Shown: positions 1 through 9,819, counted from the first letter of the stretch. The stretch: 64,000 nt of DNA from Pycnococcus provasolii (GCA_049487715.1 CP150557.1:310001-374000); one strand, 5' to 3'. Notes: a model not told the origin generated them from the letters alone. Program-made: numbers and translations.

Positions 1-70
1 ATTCTCATGAACTACTGGAATTACTGGCAATCTCATGAAATGATGAAACGCATACTATTTTAAAAAAAAA

Positions 71-1230
71 TTATGGCGTGCGCGTAAACTTGCTCCAGTC
101 CGGCGCGCGGTGGCTGTTGTACGCGTCGCGACCCTCCTGCCCCTCCGCGCTGCCGTAGAACAAACGCGTCGCCTCGCCGCCGAGCTGCACGAGACCCGCG
201 TGGCCGTCCTCCGCGGCGTTCAGGCTCGCCTTCAGGAATCGAAGCGCCGTCGGGCTGTTTCTGTTTTAATTGGTGTGGTAGTGTTGTTAGTGACTGTTGT
301 TTATCATCCGCCACGGTTGGTTAGAGGTTTGACTTACCGCAGCATCTCGCGACACCATACGGCCGTCTCCTCCTCGAGCTGCGCGAGAGGAACGACGGTA
401 TTCACAAGACCCATGCGAAGCGCATCCTCCGCGCTATACAAGCGAGCAAGGAACCATATCTCCCTCGCGCGCTTCTGTCCCACGATGCGCGCCATCGCGG
501 CGCAGCCGTACCCCGCGTCGAACGAGCCCACCTTGGGCCCCGTTTGCCCGAACACGGCGTTGTCCGCGGCGATGGTGAGGTCGCAGACCATGTGCAGGAT
601 ATGCCCGCCACCGACGGCGTAGCCTGCAACGGACGCTACGACTGGCTTAGGCGTTCGCCTGATCTGTATCTGCAGGTCGAGTACGTTCAGCCTTGGCACG
701 CCCTCGCCGCTGTCCACGTATCCATTGCTTCCACGCACGCCCTGGTCGCCGCCGGAGCAAAACGCGAGGTCGCCAGAGCCGCGAAGCACGATGACACCAA
801 CGTCCTTGTCGTCGCGCGCGTCGTCGAGGCAGCACATGATCTCCTGCACGGTGCGTGGCGTGAACGCGTTGCGCCTGTGAGGCCGGTTGATGGTGATGCG
901 AGCGATGCCCTCCTCGCACTTCTCATAGATGACGTCGCTCAGCGTTAGCCGCGCCGATACATCCGACGCGCCGACCATCGCGCCGTGTCGCGGTGGAAGC
1001 GACTCCACGACGTTCCACCGCGGAAGGTCGCGCGACACGTGGCCGTGCGTGCGCTCGTACGACGTCGCGTTACCCGTCGCTGACGCGTACGTGGTGGGTG
1101 CTTGTGCATTGTTCGACGACGCGTGCGACGACGCGCAACGCGAGAGTGTGGTGCAAGGCGTGTCTTGTTCGTCGCGGGAGGACGATACGTGCGACGCTAA
1201 GACGGCGAGGCGGCGGCGTGCGGCGTCCAT
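71..1230 (-). CDS. menB: 1,4-dihydroxy-2-naphthoyl-CoA synthase (naphthoate synthase), two exons
   Basis: Crotonase-family enzyme that closes the naphthoquinone ring of O-succinylbenzoyl-CoA in phylloquinone synthesis, which supplies photosystem I. Two exons, 338..1230 and 71..260, joined across a 77-nt intron (261..337) with a GTAAGT donor. The acceptor that restores the family sequence is at 261, giving [17 protein letters not shown]. The product is 360 aa. Visible family motifs are [36 protein letters not shown] and [15 protein letters not shown]. The Gly in QTGPK is the residue of bicarbonate-dependent MenB enzymes. An extension of about 95 aa precedes the domain and begins [15 protein letters not shown]. 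Its RL-x5-HV matches the peroxisomal PTS2 signal that plant MenB carries at the same place (RL-x5-HL). Peroxisomal location is inferred. The identification is secure. Confidence 0.93.
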
Positions 1231-1652
1231 GGTGGCGCGATCGACGTCGTTAGACTATGTACGGTCTATCCACAGGGAGCCGGGAGGATAAAAGTCACAG
1301 CAGAAAATTTCGACTCCCCAAATCTTCAGTTCTACTTGTTTAATTGGGGTTTTTGATTGGGGGGAGTCGCTCGCGCAGCTGGTTCTGGGCGGCCGCCTGG
1401 AGGGTTTCGAGACCCTCCGGCGGCCTCTCCCTTAAGGCTGCTCGCGCGTATCCACTCTTGCTGTTGGTTGCTTGCTTCGCAAACAACCTAACAGCCGCAC
1501 TACACGCGAGTAGTGGGAGGTCGAACACACGCCGGACGCGTCTTCGAGGGACGTAGTTCGTGTACCGAAACGGTCTAAGTATCTACGCTTAGATCTAAAC
1601 ATCAGCAACCTTCGATTGGAAGTTTACTGTTGGATTCTTAATCGATTGATTA

Positions 1653-1790
1653 ATGGGTGACGCGCCGAACGAACTCGAGGTTCTGGAAGCTCGTCGCGAA
1701 ATATTGCAGCTGGAGATTGCGCTCGCGCAGGAGCGTCGCGCAGCTGCAGAAGCAGAGCATGAAGTATGCAGGAGTGGTAGTAGTTGTTGA
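1653..1790 (+). CDS. Small ORF with coiled-coil character (45 aa), doubtful gene
   Basis: ATG-initiated and ends TGA. The product is almost wholly a Glu/Leu/Ala/Gln helix (for example EARREILQLEIALAQERR), so a short coiled coil is likely. It sits about 230 bases after the hairpin at 1395..1422. The style (a short acidic start followed by an L/Q/E coil) resembles the first ORF of the retroelement remnant at 23.4 kb, so it could be the 5' end of another, truncated element. No homologue is recognised. It may equally be chance, or the first exon of something not visible here. Confidence 0.25.
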   Translation: MGDAPNELEVLEARREILQLEIALAQERRAAAEAEHEVCRSGSSC

Positions 1791-2205
1791 TCTCGTCGTT
1801 AGGCGTTAGCCGCTGCTGTTGTAGTGGTGGTGTATTCGTTGCTGCTGTTGTTGTTGTTGCTGCTGCTGCGTTTGTTGTGAATTGGTGTAACTAGTATTCC
1901 AGCCACACTTGCTGACGCGCTAATCCTGACTCCAATCAATACGGCAATTACACACAAACAAAGAATGAACAAACAAACAAACAAAAAGTGAACAACACAC
2001 ACACCGTTGTCGTCGTATTGTCCGCGCATTGATTCAGGCGCAAGGCACGAACGATCATAATTGTTTTTATTCTTGGACACTTTTTTCTTGTTTTCTCGGA
2101 CACGACGATTAGGCCAACGAAGACTGAGCGTCGCCATGCGCCATGGAGACGTTTTTCTCGGAACGGTTCCAAGGAAGCTGTCCTATCCTATTCGAATCCC
2201 TAAGA

Positions 2206-2261
2206 GGGTTCGGGTTTATAGGGGTCGGGTTAATCGGGTTCGGGTTCGGGTTCGGGTTCGA
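2206..2261. repeat. Degenerate GGGTTC/GGGTTT hexamer array
   Basis: About nine variants of a telomere-like hexamer (GGGTTC, GGGTTT, GGGTTA) in tandem. Similar G-rich or C-rich arrays recur upstream of genes across the window. Confidence 0.8.
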
Positions 2262-2361
2262 GCTGACGAGTGACGACGGTCGTGACTCGTGATCAATGAT
2301 TTGCTCAGTCAGGTGCTTGTAGTGGTGAACGAATATTAAAATACACTGTGGCTAACTTAGT

Positions 2362-3423
2362 TTACACGTTTTCCGCTTGTCTTCGCTTGATCTCCGCCAT
2401 GAGCTCCTCCGTCGTCAGGTGCGCCGCAGCCGACTTCGCGTCTTTTGGCTTACTAGGTGCCGCCTTCTTAGCTGCAGGAGCTGGTTGGACGCTCGCCAGC
2501 GCCGCGTGCCGCCGTTTCGAGGACGGCAAGTGCGCTGACTGCGACGCCGCCTTGGCAGCCGTCGCGTTTTTTGGCGCCTTTTGCGACGCGGCACGACGAC
2601 GCGGCGCAGCGGCTGTAGTCAGGAAGGCGCCTTCGACGCCCATCCAGTGGTCAAGCGTTTCGGACGCGCTCGGCGCGCGCGGTGGCGTATTTTCTTGCTG
2701 AAACATGGCGAACGTCTGGGCGACGGTTGGTGTTGTGGTCGTGGTCGGCGTGGCGGTCTGTTCCTCCGGGTCAAGCCGTCTTGCTTGTATTTTTCCGTCG
2801 GCGACGTGAAGCATCCATACTTGTCGTTGTTTGTGGATGGAAGTTTGCGCGACGAGTGCGACGTCCGGCGCGGACGTCGTCCACGCGCGCACCCAGTCAG
2901 GTTTACTTTCTGAGTCGTCTTCTGCCCCTTTTGCATTCGTCGGCGCCAGGATTCGAAGGAAGCACGCGTCAGGTGTAGTTGCTTCGTCGTTCCTTTTAAT
3001 TTTGACAGCGCCGACGACGACGAGCGCCGCCGCGTCGTTGTGCGTTTGTGCGTTTGTATCCAGAGGCGCAAGCGGGGAAGATGCCGATGCTGAAGAAACG
3101 GATGAGAAGGAGGAGAGGGAGGGTAGGGTTGTAGAGGCGACAATTTCGACCCAAGGTGCGACCTGAGATGGTCCCGACAGATGACAATGTTTGTGAGAGT
3201 CACCCGGTAATGTTGAGGCACCTATATTTTGTCCCGAAGACGACGACGACGAAGACTCATTCATATGAGGAAGAAGAAGTCTGTAAGAAAAGGTAAGCCG
3301 ACCTCTGAATAAAACACGCATATGCATATGCATATGGTTGGAGTCCATGAGCCTGACGTGAGCGTGAGATGGCTCCAAAGGAAGGTCGGGGGAAGGAGAA
3401 GGAGAAGGAGAAGGGAACGCCAT
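2362..3423 (-). CDS. Unrecognised protein with Ala/Lys-rich basic tail
   Basis: A 353-aa frame from ATG at 3423 to TAA. The first 60 residues (SPSPSPSP, HMHMHM) look like translated leader, so an internal start such as the Met at about residue 54 (MNESSS) is possible. The middle holds one ordered-looking stretch: DACFLRILAPTN, then DWVRAWTTSAPDVALVAQTS and RQVWMLHVADGKIQARRLD. The C-terminal 100 residues are Ala/Lys/Ser/Pro-rich and basic (PSSKRRHAAL, APAAKKAAPSKPKDAKS), ending in an amphipathic helix (LTTEELMAEIKRR). That composition suggests a nuclear or nucleic-acid-associated protein. No family is recognised. The frame is real to judge from its length and GC-rich third positions, but the function is unknown. 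Confidence 0.55.
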   Translation of the reverse strand: MAFPSPSPSPSPDLPLEPSHAHVRLMDSNHMHMHMRVLFRGRLTFSYRLLLPHMNESSSSSSSGQNIGASTLPGDSHKHCHLSGPSQVAPWVEIVASTTLPSLSSFSSVSSASASSPLAPLDTNAQTHNDAAALVVVGAVKIKRNDEATTPDACFLRILAPTNAKGAEDDSESKPDWVRAWTTSAPDVALVAQTSIHKQRQVWMLHVADGKIQARRLDPEEQTATPTTTTTPTVAQTFAMFQQENTPPRAPSASETLDHWMGVEGAFLTTAAAPRRRAASQKAPKNATAAKAASQSAHLPSSKRRHAALASVQPAPAAKKAAPSKPKDAKSAAAHLTTEELMAEIKRRQAENV

Positions 3424-3582
3424 GGATGGACTTCACGAGATTATTATGGCTTCTTGAGACAGACAGCCGTTGGGAGCGCAAAAGTACAAAGGAAAGGGCC
3501 AAAGGGGAGGGGGGGACAAATACTGTAATTAAGGGAGCGGGAAATACATTCGGTCAGAAACAACCAAACCTCCCCCGGGGGT

Positions 3583-3870
3583 CTGTGTATTCCTAAAGGT
3601 TAGGAAGGAAATATGTGTGCGTTTGGGGATCCACATAAAGACTACTAATTATGAGTGAGAAGTGAGAAGCACTGTGTATTCCTAACCTAAGGTTTAGGAA
3701 GGAAATATAGGTGCGTTTGGGGATCCACCCAAAGACTGCTAATTATGGGTGAGAAGTGCGGGAAGGGCGGGTTCTCCCTCGTGAAGCAGGCCTGAAGTGA
3801 TACATAGTAGTGTGATAGTAGTGGGAAGGGTTGTTTTTGGGGATCCACCCAAAGACTGATAATTATAACT
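3583..3870. repeat. Imperfect tandem repeat of about 90 bp upstream of CCT5
   Basis: Two full copies (about 3583..3669 and 3670..3762) and one partial copy (about 3827..3867). Each carries TGTATTCCTAA, a GGTTAGGAAGGAAATAT block, and the core TTTGGGGATCCAC followed by AAAGACT and TAATTAT. The region 3424..4043 holds no gene and is otherwise unremarkable. Copies two and three share the core more closely with each other than with copy one. Confidence 0.85.
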
Positions 3871-4043
3871 GGAGGCTCAAGAAGGGTTTTTATTTGCGAA
3901 GCAGGCCTCCTCGAAGTTCTTTTTAGGTTTGCGCAAAACTCCGGGGGTCTTTTGCCGCGGGTTTGTCCCCCTCGTCCCAGCACACTTCTGTACTGATCAC
4001 TCCCTCCCAGCCGCCTGCCTGCCTCACTCCGTGCCCGTCAAGC

Positions 4044-5947
4044 ATGTCGCTCGTGTTCGACGAGTTCGGGCGCCCGTATATTTTAGTGAAAGACCAAAAC
4101 ACGCGATCGCGACTTAAAGGACTTGATGCGCAAAAAGCTAACATCAAAGGTACTTGTCTGTGTGATTTTCTGTTTCTTGTTGGTTCTTGCTGTTCTTGTT
4201 GTTCTTGTTGTGAGAGATGCTTTGTTGTGTGGTTTTGTGTGTTTTGTGTGTTTTGTGCGTTTGTGTGTCTAGTTTTTCCCTTGAAAATAAATAATTCGGG
4301 AAAAGAAACCTCGTCGTGATCCTCGGATACCTGTTTCGTTCGGATCACGTCAAGCAAATACATAGATACTCACACGCGCCTTTTTCACCCCTCGACACAC
4401 ACACACACTCCTCTTGTGTCGTTTGGTATCGTACACGTGCAGGCGCCACGGCCGTCGCGCGCATCCTGCGATCATCGCTAGGACCCAAGGGAATGGACAA
4501 GATGCTGCAGAGCCCGGACGGAGACGTCACCATCACCAACGACGGCGCCACCATCCTCGAGCAGATGGAAGTCACGCACCAAATCGGTAAGCTCCTCGTC
4601 GAACTCTCGAAAAGCCAGGACATGGAGATTGGCGACGGAACCACCGGTGTCGTCGTCATGGCAGGATCGCTTCTCGAACAGGCGGAGACGCTTCTCGACA
4701 AGGGAATTCACCCAAGCCGTATCGCCGAGGGATACGACATCGCCTCCAAGGTGGCGTGCGAACACCTCGACAAAATCGCCAAGGACTACGACTGGACGTC
4801 GCAGAACTTCGAAAACCTCGTGCAGACGTGCATGACGACGCTCAACAGCAAAATCGTAGGAAGGTGCAAGAGGCAGATGGCGGAGATCTGCGTGCAGGCG
4901 GTGGTCGCTGTCGCGGACCTAAAGCGCAAGGATGTCAACCTTGACCTCATCAAGGTGGACGGAAAGGTGGGAGGGAAGCTCGAGGATACCACTCTCGTGC
5001 ACGGCCTCGTCATCGACAAGGAGTTCAGCCACCCGCAAATGCCCAAGCGCATCGACGACGCTCGCATCGCCATCCTCACGTGCCCGTTCGAGCCGCCGAA
5101 GCCGAAGACGAAGCACAAGCTGGACATCGACACTGTCGAGAAGTACGAGTCGCTGCAGAAGGCGGAGAGGAAGTACTTCGACGACATGGTGCAGCAGTGC
5201 CTGGACAGCGGAGCTAATCTCGTCATGTGCCAGTGGGGATTCGACGACGAGGCGAACCACCTGCTGTACCACCGAAAACTGCCCGCCGTGCGCTGGGTTG
5301 GCGGTGTCGAGCTCGAGCTGCTCGCCATCGCCACGGGTGGTCGCATCGTGCCGCGCTTCCAGGAGCTTACGCCCGACAAGCTTGGCAAGGCGAGCGCTGT
5401 CAAGGAGGTGGCGTTCGGCACAACCAAGGACAGGTGTTTGGTCGTGGAGGGATGCGGGGAGACAAAGTCCGTCACCATCTTCGTGCGTGGTGGAAATCGC
5501 ATGATGGTCGACGAGACCAAGCGAAGCCTGCACGACGCGATCTGCGTTGCGCGCAACCTCATCCGTGACAGCCACATCGTTTACGGAGGTGGGGCGGCGG
5601 AAATTGGCATGGCGATTGCCGTGGAGAATGCCGCGGACAGCGTGCACAGCGTCGAGCAGTACGCGATGCGAGGATTTGCGGAGGCGCTCGACGCGGTGCC
5701 GATCGCGCTCGCGGAGAACAGCGGCTTGAGCCCGATCGAGTGCCTCACGGAGGTGAAGAGTCGGCAAATCAAGGAGCAGAACCCGTATCTTGGCATCGAC
5801 TGCAACGAGGTTGGCACGAACGACATGCGTGAGCAGAACGTGTTTGAGACTTTGGTGGGAAAGAAACAGCAGATCATGCTCGCAACCTCTGTGGTGAAGA
5901 TGATCTTGAAGGTTGACGACGTGATCACGTCAGGTGAATATGAGTGA
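4044..5947 (+). CDS. CCT5: T-complex protein 1 subunit epsilon (CCT5), two exons
   Basis: Subunit of the cytosolic chaperonin TRiC/CCT, which folds actin, tubulin and other proteins in an ATP-driven ring. Exon 1 is 4044..4149 ([18 protein letters not shown]..., ending KANIK). Exon 2 is 4443..5947. The 293-nt intron runs from GTACTT to GTGCAG and splits a Gly codon. The spliced product is 536 aa, the usual length. Group II chaperonin ATPase signatures are present: [25 protein letters not shown], and [12 protein letters not shown] with the catalytic Asp. The epsilon assignment rests on the N-terminus ([14 protein letters not shown]), MGIH-type apical residues and the C-terminus [13 protein letters not shown]. 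The first codon is clear because the upstream frame is closed and exon 1 matches the family start. Confidence 0.96.
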
Positions 5948-6428
5948 TTTTTTTAATGGATAACAATTGTTTGTTTTAACTTTTAACCAGCCCTTCCTCC
6001 TGAGCCCGTGAGCCTGGATGGTGGTGTAGCGTTTTGGTATGTGCTGAGAGAGTGCCTCGCTCGCAGCAATCTCCAAAGAGACACGGCCGTTCTCTTAAAG
6101 GTTTATGGGTTTATGCTAAAGCGGAGGTCAGTGAACTGGTCAGCGCCGTGATCAGCGACGCTTGGGGCGGCGTCTTGTTGAACAAAATGCCCCTGGTTCT
6201 GCGGTGCATCCCCACTGAAGCGCCCATGTAGTACGAAATGGGGAGAAGCATCGCCTCTTCGCCAGCCTTTCGTTCGGTCTTCGTTGCCCCCTGTTGTGCC
6301 TTTCGGCATAAGCAACGCGACCAACGTGACCAGCTCAGCTGGACTGAACATAAGGTAGGTTAAAGTTTGTGTCTTACTCTCTTGCAGGTCATCGCTTGTT
6401 TTTTTTTCGTTATTTCTTCCTGACAGGG
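5948..6428. other. Intergenic, CCT5 to Cys-rich protein gene
   Basis: No long coding frame is supported. A pyrimidine tract ending CTCTCTTGCAG at 6379..6389 looks like a 3' splice site, so the next gene may have an upstream non-coding or short coding exon in this stretch. Confidence 0.4.
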
Positions 6429-7172
6429 ATGATGGCGTTGTTTCCTCAGTGCACGGGCCCGTTGTTCCCCACTCGCGTCGCGCTGCGGCTGCCGCTCTTC
6501 AAGTTGATGATGGTGGCCTTAATAACGGCGTTGCTTTCAGTGCAAGCTTCGGCCGCAAACCTCGAAGGAGGAGGAGGAGGAGGAGGAGGAGACGCGAATG
6601 AGCACCGCCTCACCAAGGAGTCTTCTTCGTCGCACGGGTACCGGAAGGAAACCATGGGCGGCGATGGCATGACGCCGTGGAACGCAGTCTTGCCTTATGT
6701 GGACGTGACGATGACGCGGCGTAACCTGCTCGACCACGGAGGTGCACACTGCCGCCTGACTTGCATACGCGACAGTTGTGAAAAACACGGGTCCGCGTAC
6801 GGTTATGATCATGGCGAAACCCATTTGAGCCTTAGCACAGAGTGTTGCTCAATTTTTTCTAGTGACCGGCGTTGCCGCTCCTGCTGCGACAAGTCGAGGG
6901 CGGGCTCTGTCGTGGGCTCCGCTTCGAGCACGGTTGGCCGCGTTGCGAACGGGGGACGTAGCACGGAGACGAACAGTGACTTGAGCTGTAAGATTGCGTG
7001 CGGTTTGGATTGCAACGACTACCAGGACTGCTCGGTGTCGAGCACGCATTGCAAGTGCACGTTGAATATCGGCAAGGTGGTTGCGACGATCTTACCTCTT
7101 GTGGTGGTGATCGCCGTGTCGGTGTGGCTGTACAAGACGTGCTGCGTGAGCAAACAACAACAACAAGGCTAG
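6429..7172 (+). CDS. Secreted Cys-rich type I membrane protein, unrecognised
   Basis: 247 aa from the ATG at 6429; the frame is open further upstream to 6369. A signal peptide or signal anchor lies at residues 15-40 (LFKLMMVALITALLSVQASA). A Gly8 run and a polar linker follow. Then come two Cys-rich segments (CRLTCIRDSCEKHG..., ECCSIF...CRSCCDK; and CKIACGLDCNDYQDCS...CKC) separated by a Gly/Ser-rich spacer. One membrane helix follows (VVATILPLVVVIAVSVWLY) with a very short tail (KTCCVSKQQQQG). The layout of signal, Cys modules, TM and stub tail resembles the next plus-strand gene and the gene at 43.3-45.1 kb. No named family is recognised. A surface or wall-associated role is inferred from topology only. 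Confidence 0.65.
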   Translation: MMALFPQCTGPLFPTRVALRLPLFKLMMVALITALLSVQASAANLEGGGGGGGGDANEHRLTKESSSSHGYRKETMGGDGMTPWNAVLPYVDVTMTRRNLLDHGGAHCRLTCIRDSCEKHGSAYGYDHGETHLSLSTECCSIFSSDRRCRSCCDKSRAGSVVGSASSTVGRVANGGRSTETNSDLSCKIACGLDCNDYQDCSVSSTHCKCTLNIGKVVATILPLVVVIAVSVWLYKTCCVSKQQQQG

Positions 7173-8187
7173 ACTCGGACACGCCCGTGTCGTGAATGAT
7201 CATCAAGTAAAAAAGAATACGCGCACAATCCAGGAAGTACATCATACGTGTGCACACATGTCCACATTACCACATACATACACGCCTTGCACAGTTGCAC
7301 TCACTCACTCACTCACTCACTGGTGTATTCATGAATGAGTGTTCGCCACATTTCGAGAAGTTTTCTCTCCGTGCAACTCCTCCGTCCGGGCAACTCCTCC
7401 GTGTGATCGTCTACTGATCGTGTGATGCTATGAGCCTATGAGTAGGGTGGTAAACTACTAAATTGTAAAACCCGGTGGTAAAGTTACATATCCCGGTCGT
7501 GATTCCAGGTCGTGATTTCCGATTGATGGCCTGTTGTTGCGTTGTTTGGGAATTGGGACCCGTCTTCCGTCTTCGTTACCCTTCGTTGCGGAACGGAATG
7601 GAACGCAGCTTTCGCTTCCGGTTTCTTTCGTTGAGGGCCCCCTGTCTGTCACCGTGTTGCGGCTCGCAGTTCTCTTTGGTAGAACTGAACTCTACCCGTA
7701 CATAAGGCATAAGCAAGCAAGCCATTAATGTGACGAGCTAACCTTAGCTGAACGTCATCATCAACTCACATCATTATCCTTCTGCTCCCATCACATCAAA
7801 CTTCCACACTCGCTTAAGCCGTCGCAGTTCGCACGTGGACCTGTGTGTGTGTTTCCGTGTACTTCGCACGTTCGGTACAGTACGGTACAGGTACGTGTGC
7901 TGGTGTGCTGGTGTGCACCTCTTTCCGCCTCTCCGCCTCTCTTGCTTGAGCTCGTGCCTCGTGGTTCATTTCGTGGTTGCGCTCGTGGTTCATCACTCAC
8001 TCAGCCACTCAGGGAGGTAGGTGCTTGCTCCCTCTTTGGTCACGGAAGGTTCTGGCTTTCTTACCTTGCTCTTAACGCCTCTTAAGCTGAGGCCTGAAGA
8101 GGGCAGCGGTGAACAGCCTCTTGAAAGAAGTTTGAAACGTCACTCTGAAACTTGAGCAGTGGGTAGTGGTGGTGATCATCAACAACA
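7173..8187. other. Intergenic of 1 kb with CACT microsatellite
   Basis: Carries a (CACT)n run at 7299..7320 and short direct repeats (CAACTCCTCCGT twice near 7372..7400). A stretch around 7700..7760 (GCATAAGCAAGC...AATGTGAC...TTAGCTGAAC) weakly resembles 6307..6350 upstream of the previous gene. No gene is supported. Confidence 0.45.
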
Positions 8188-9819
8188 ATGTTCTCCTCGA
8201 TGCTCGCCTTCTTGTATTGGTGCCTCCTCCTGGTGCTGCTTCACCAAGCTTACGTGGTGCAAGTGGCCAACGCAATCACGGAAGGGTGTAAATGTTCTAC
8301 ACTCGGCGATGGCAAGTGCGACGATAACTCCGGTGCGGGAGGCCAGATTTGCGACTCCGCCGCGTGCGACTTCGACGCCGGAGACTGTATAGCAAAGTAC
8401 AAAGACTTTCACGACCGTAATGATATCACGTGCTCGTGTGCATGCCCATACTCGGTCTTGAAAAAAGACTTGGCCAATGGACAGTGTCCTCAGTATGAAT
8501 TAACTACTTGCGAAGTGAATTGTCCAAGTGGCTATGGCAGTAGCTATGGATACGGATCGGGAAGCGGCTCGTGGTGTCCTCCTGGCTGTGATTCGTCCTA
8601 CGCATACAACAAAAGAAAAGTCGACGTAGGATGTCACCTTGAGGCTTGTGGATACGGGGCTGGACTGTGCTCAAGATATTCTTCGGAACCAAGCGAATAT
8701 CTCTCAATGTACTCACGATCATATTCTTCGCAGTGCTTCGTGTACCCGTCGCCGCCGCCGCCGCCGAAACCGCCGCCGAGCCCGCCGCCGCCGAAACCGC
8801 CGCCGAGCCCGCCGAGCCCGCCGCCACCGAGTCCGCCGCCATCGAGTCCGCCACCATCGAGTTCGCCAAAGGAAAAGGGGGACGTGGCTGGCACCGTGGT
8901 CGGCGTCGTATCCTTGGTGATCGTCCTCTGCGTTGCGGCGTGTGGACGGAACTACTTGAGGCGCAAACTTTGCAACGTTGACACAGACTACAATGTGTAC
9001 GACATGGTTCCCGTCCAAGTCGCGAAGGCTCAGGAAAATTGCCTTGAGGATTTTTGTCTTTGTGGTACAAGTGAACCTGATAATGGCGGCAGGAAGTTTC
9101 ACACGATGGACTACGCGGTGCCTCATGGGATTAACACGCTCGCCCCGATTCTTGTTACCGTCCCAGACGGCATGCCTGGCGCTGGCCAAGTGTTGCAGTG
9201 GAAGAAGCCGCCCGCATTTAGCAGCGGTACCGTCGTGAGCAACATCACGTACTACTACGACGTTATTCTGCCAACCTCGACGATGCCTGCTGCTACCACC
9301 ATGCAACCGATGCCTGCTGCTTCCACCATGCAACCGATGCCAGTTGCCACGACGGTGCCGACGGCGACGGCCGCCGTCTCCCATCCTCAACCTGTTGCAA
9401 TGCCGACGCCGACTCCGTACCATGTTGTTGCATCGGGAGTACCTATGAACTACAATGCCACGATTGCAGCTCCTCTTCCTCCTCAGCAACAACAACAAGA
9501 ACAACAGGCGCGCTCAATCGAAATGATGTCTGTGACTCATTTGCCACCGCCTCCACCTCATCAGCCGGAAGTTGCCATCCCGATGCCTACCAGTATTGGT
9601 GGTAATGAAGAAACTACCGCCGCCGCCGCCGAGGATGAAAAGGACATGGTGCTCGCGCTTCTTACGAGCGTTCGACTTGACAAGTACGCGAGTGCATTCG
9701 AGGAGCTTGGCTTACGAGATGCCAAGGACTTTTTTGAAGTGACGGACGACGACCTTACTGCAATGGGAATGTCGGAGCTGGAGAAGAGGCGGTTCAAGAG
9801 TCAAGTACAATCAAAGTAA
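8188..9819 (+). CDS. Receptor-like protein: LNR domain, Pro-rich stalk, TM, cytosolic SAM domain
   Basis: 543 aa. The signal peptide covers residues 1-29 (AFLYWCLLLVLLHQAYVVQV). Residues 33-68 form a Lin12/Notch repeat: CKC, GDGKCDDN, then CDSAACDFDAGDC with the Ca2+-binding Asp pattern. More Cys-rich extracellular sequence follows to about 185. A hydroxyproline-rich stalk of PSPPPP/KPPPSP units lies at about 188-228, as in volvocine wall proteins. One membrane helix follows (VAGTVVGVVSLVIVLCVAAC, about 232-252). The cytosolic tail has Met/Pro/Thr repeats (MPAATTMQPMPAA) and ends in a SAM domain (about 478-540, with LTSVRLDKYASAFEELGL and DDDLTAMGMSELEKRRF). LNR mediates extracellular contacts and SAM mediates oligomerisation, so a signalling or adhesion receptor is the natural inference. 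The combination is not one I recognise from a described family. Confidence 0.85.
   Translation: MFSSMLAFLYWCLLLVLLHQAYVVQVANAITEGCKCSTLGDGKCDDNSGAGGQICDSAACDFDAGDCIAKYKDFHDRNDITCSCACPYSVLKKDLANGQCPQYELTTCEVNCPSGYGSSYGYGSGSGSWCPPGCDSSYAYNKRKVDVGCHLEACGYGAGLCSRYSSEPSEYLSMYSRSYSSQCFVYPSPPPPPKPPPSPPPPKPPPSPPSPPPPSPPPSSPPPSSSPKEKGDVAGTVVGVVSLVIVLCVAACGRNYLRRKLCNVDTDYNVYDMVPVQVAKAQENCLEDFCLCGTSEPDNGGRKFHTMDYAVPHGINTLAPILVTVPDGMPGAGQVLQWKKPPAFSSGTVVSNITYYYDVILPTSTMPAATTMQPMPAASTMQPMPVATTVPTATAAVSHPQPVAMPTPTPYHVVASGVPMNYNATIAAPLPPQQQQQEQQARSIEMMSVTHLPPPPPHQPEVAIPMPTSIGGNEETTAAAAEDEKDMVLALLTSVRLDKYASAFEELGLRDAKDFFEVTDDDLTAMGMSELEKRRFKSQVQSK

Larger units (their letters stand above)
1231..2361. other. 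Intergenic stretch with hairpin, short ORF and G-rich repeat
   Basis: Lies upstream of MenB and downstream of the next minus-strand gene. It holds an imperfect hairpin at 1395..1422 (GGAGGGT paired with ACCCTCC, with outer CGCC/GGCG), a 45-codon ATG-initiated ORF at 1653..1790, a CTG/TTG-rich microsatellite at about 1803..1872, and degenerate GGGTTC/GGGTTT repeats at 2206..2261. No long conserved coding frame was found. Confidence 0.6.

Noticed and set aside
334-1253. Several long frames antisense and in other frames to MenB
   Set aside because: They are shadows of the GC-rich MenB exon; the MenB frame has full family motifs and a verified splice junction.
1344-1556. Plus-strand frame with Trp/Arg-rich translation over the hairpin region
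   Set aside because: Starts at a non-ATG codon in low-complexity sequence, with no motif. It spans a structural hairpin.
1799-2172. Lys/Asn/Thr-rich minus-strand frames
   Set aside because: Translation of microsatellite and A/T-rich DNA, without conserved features.
6307-7760. Apparent similarity between leaders of the two Cys-rich protein genes (6307..6350 and 7705..7755)
   Set aside because: Only short matching words with gaps; too weak to call a duplication without an alignment.
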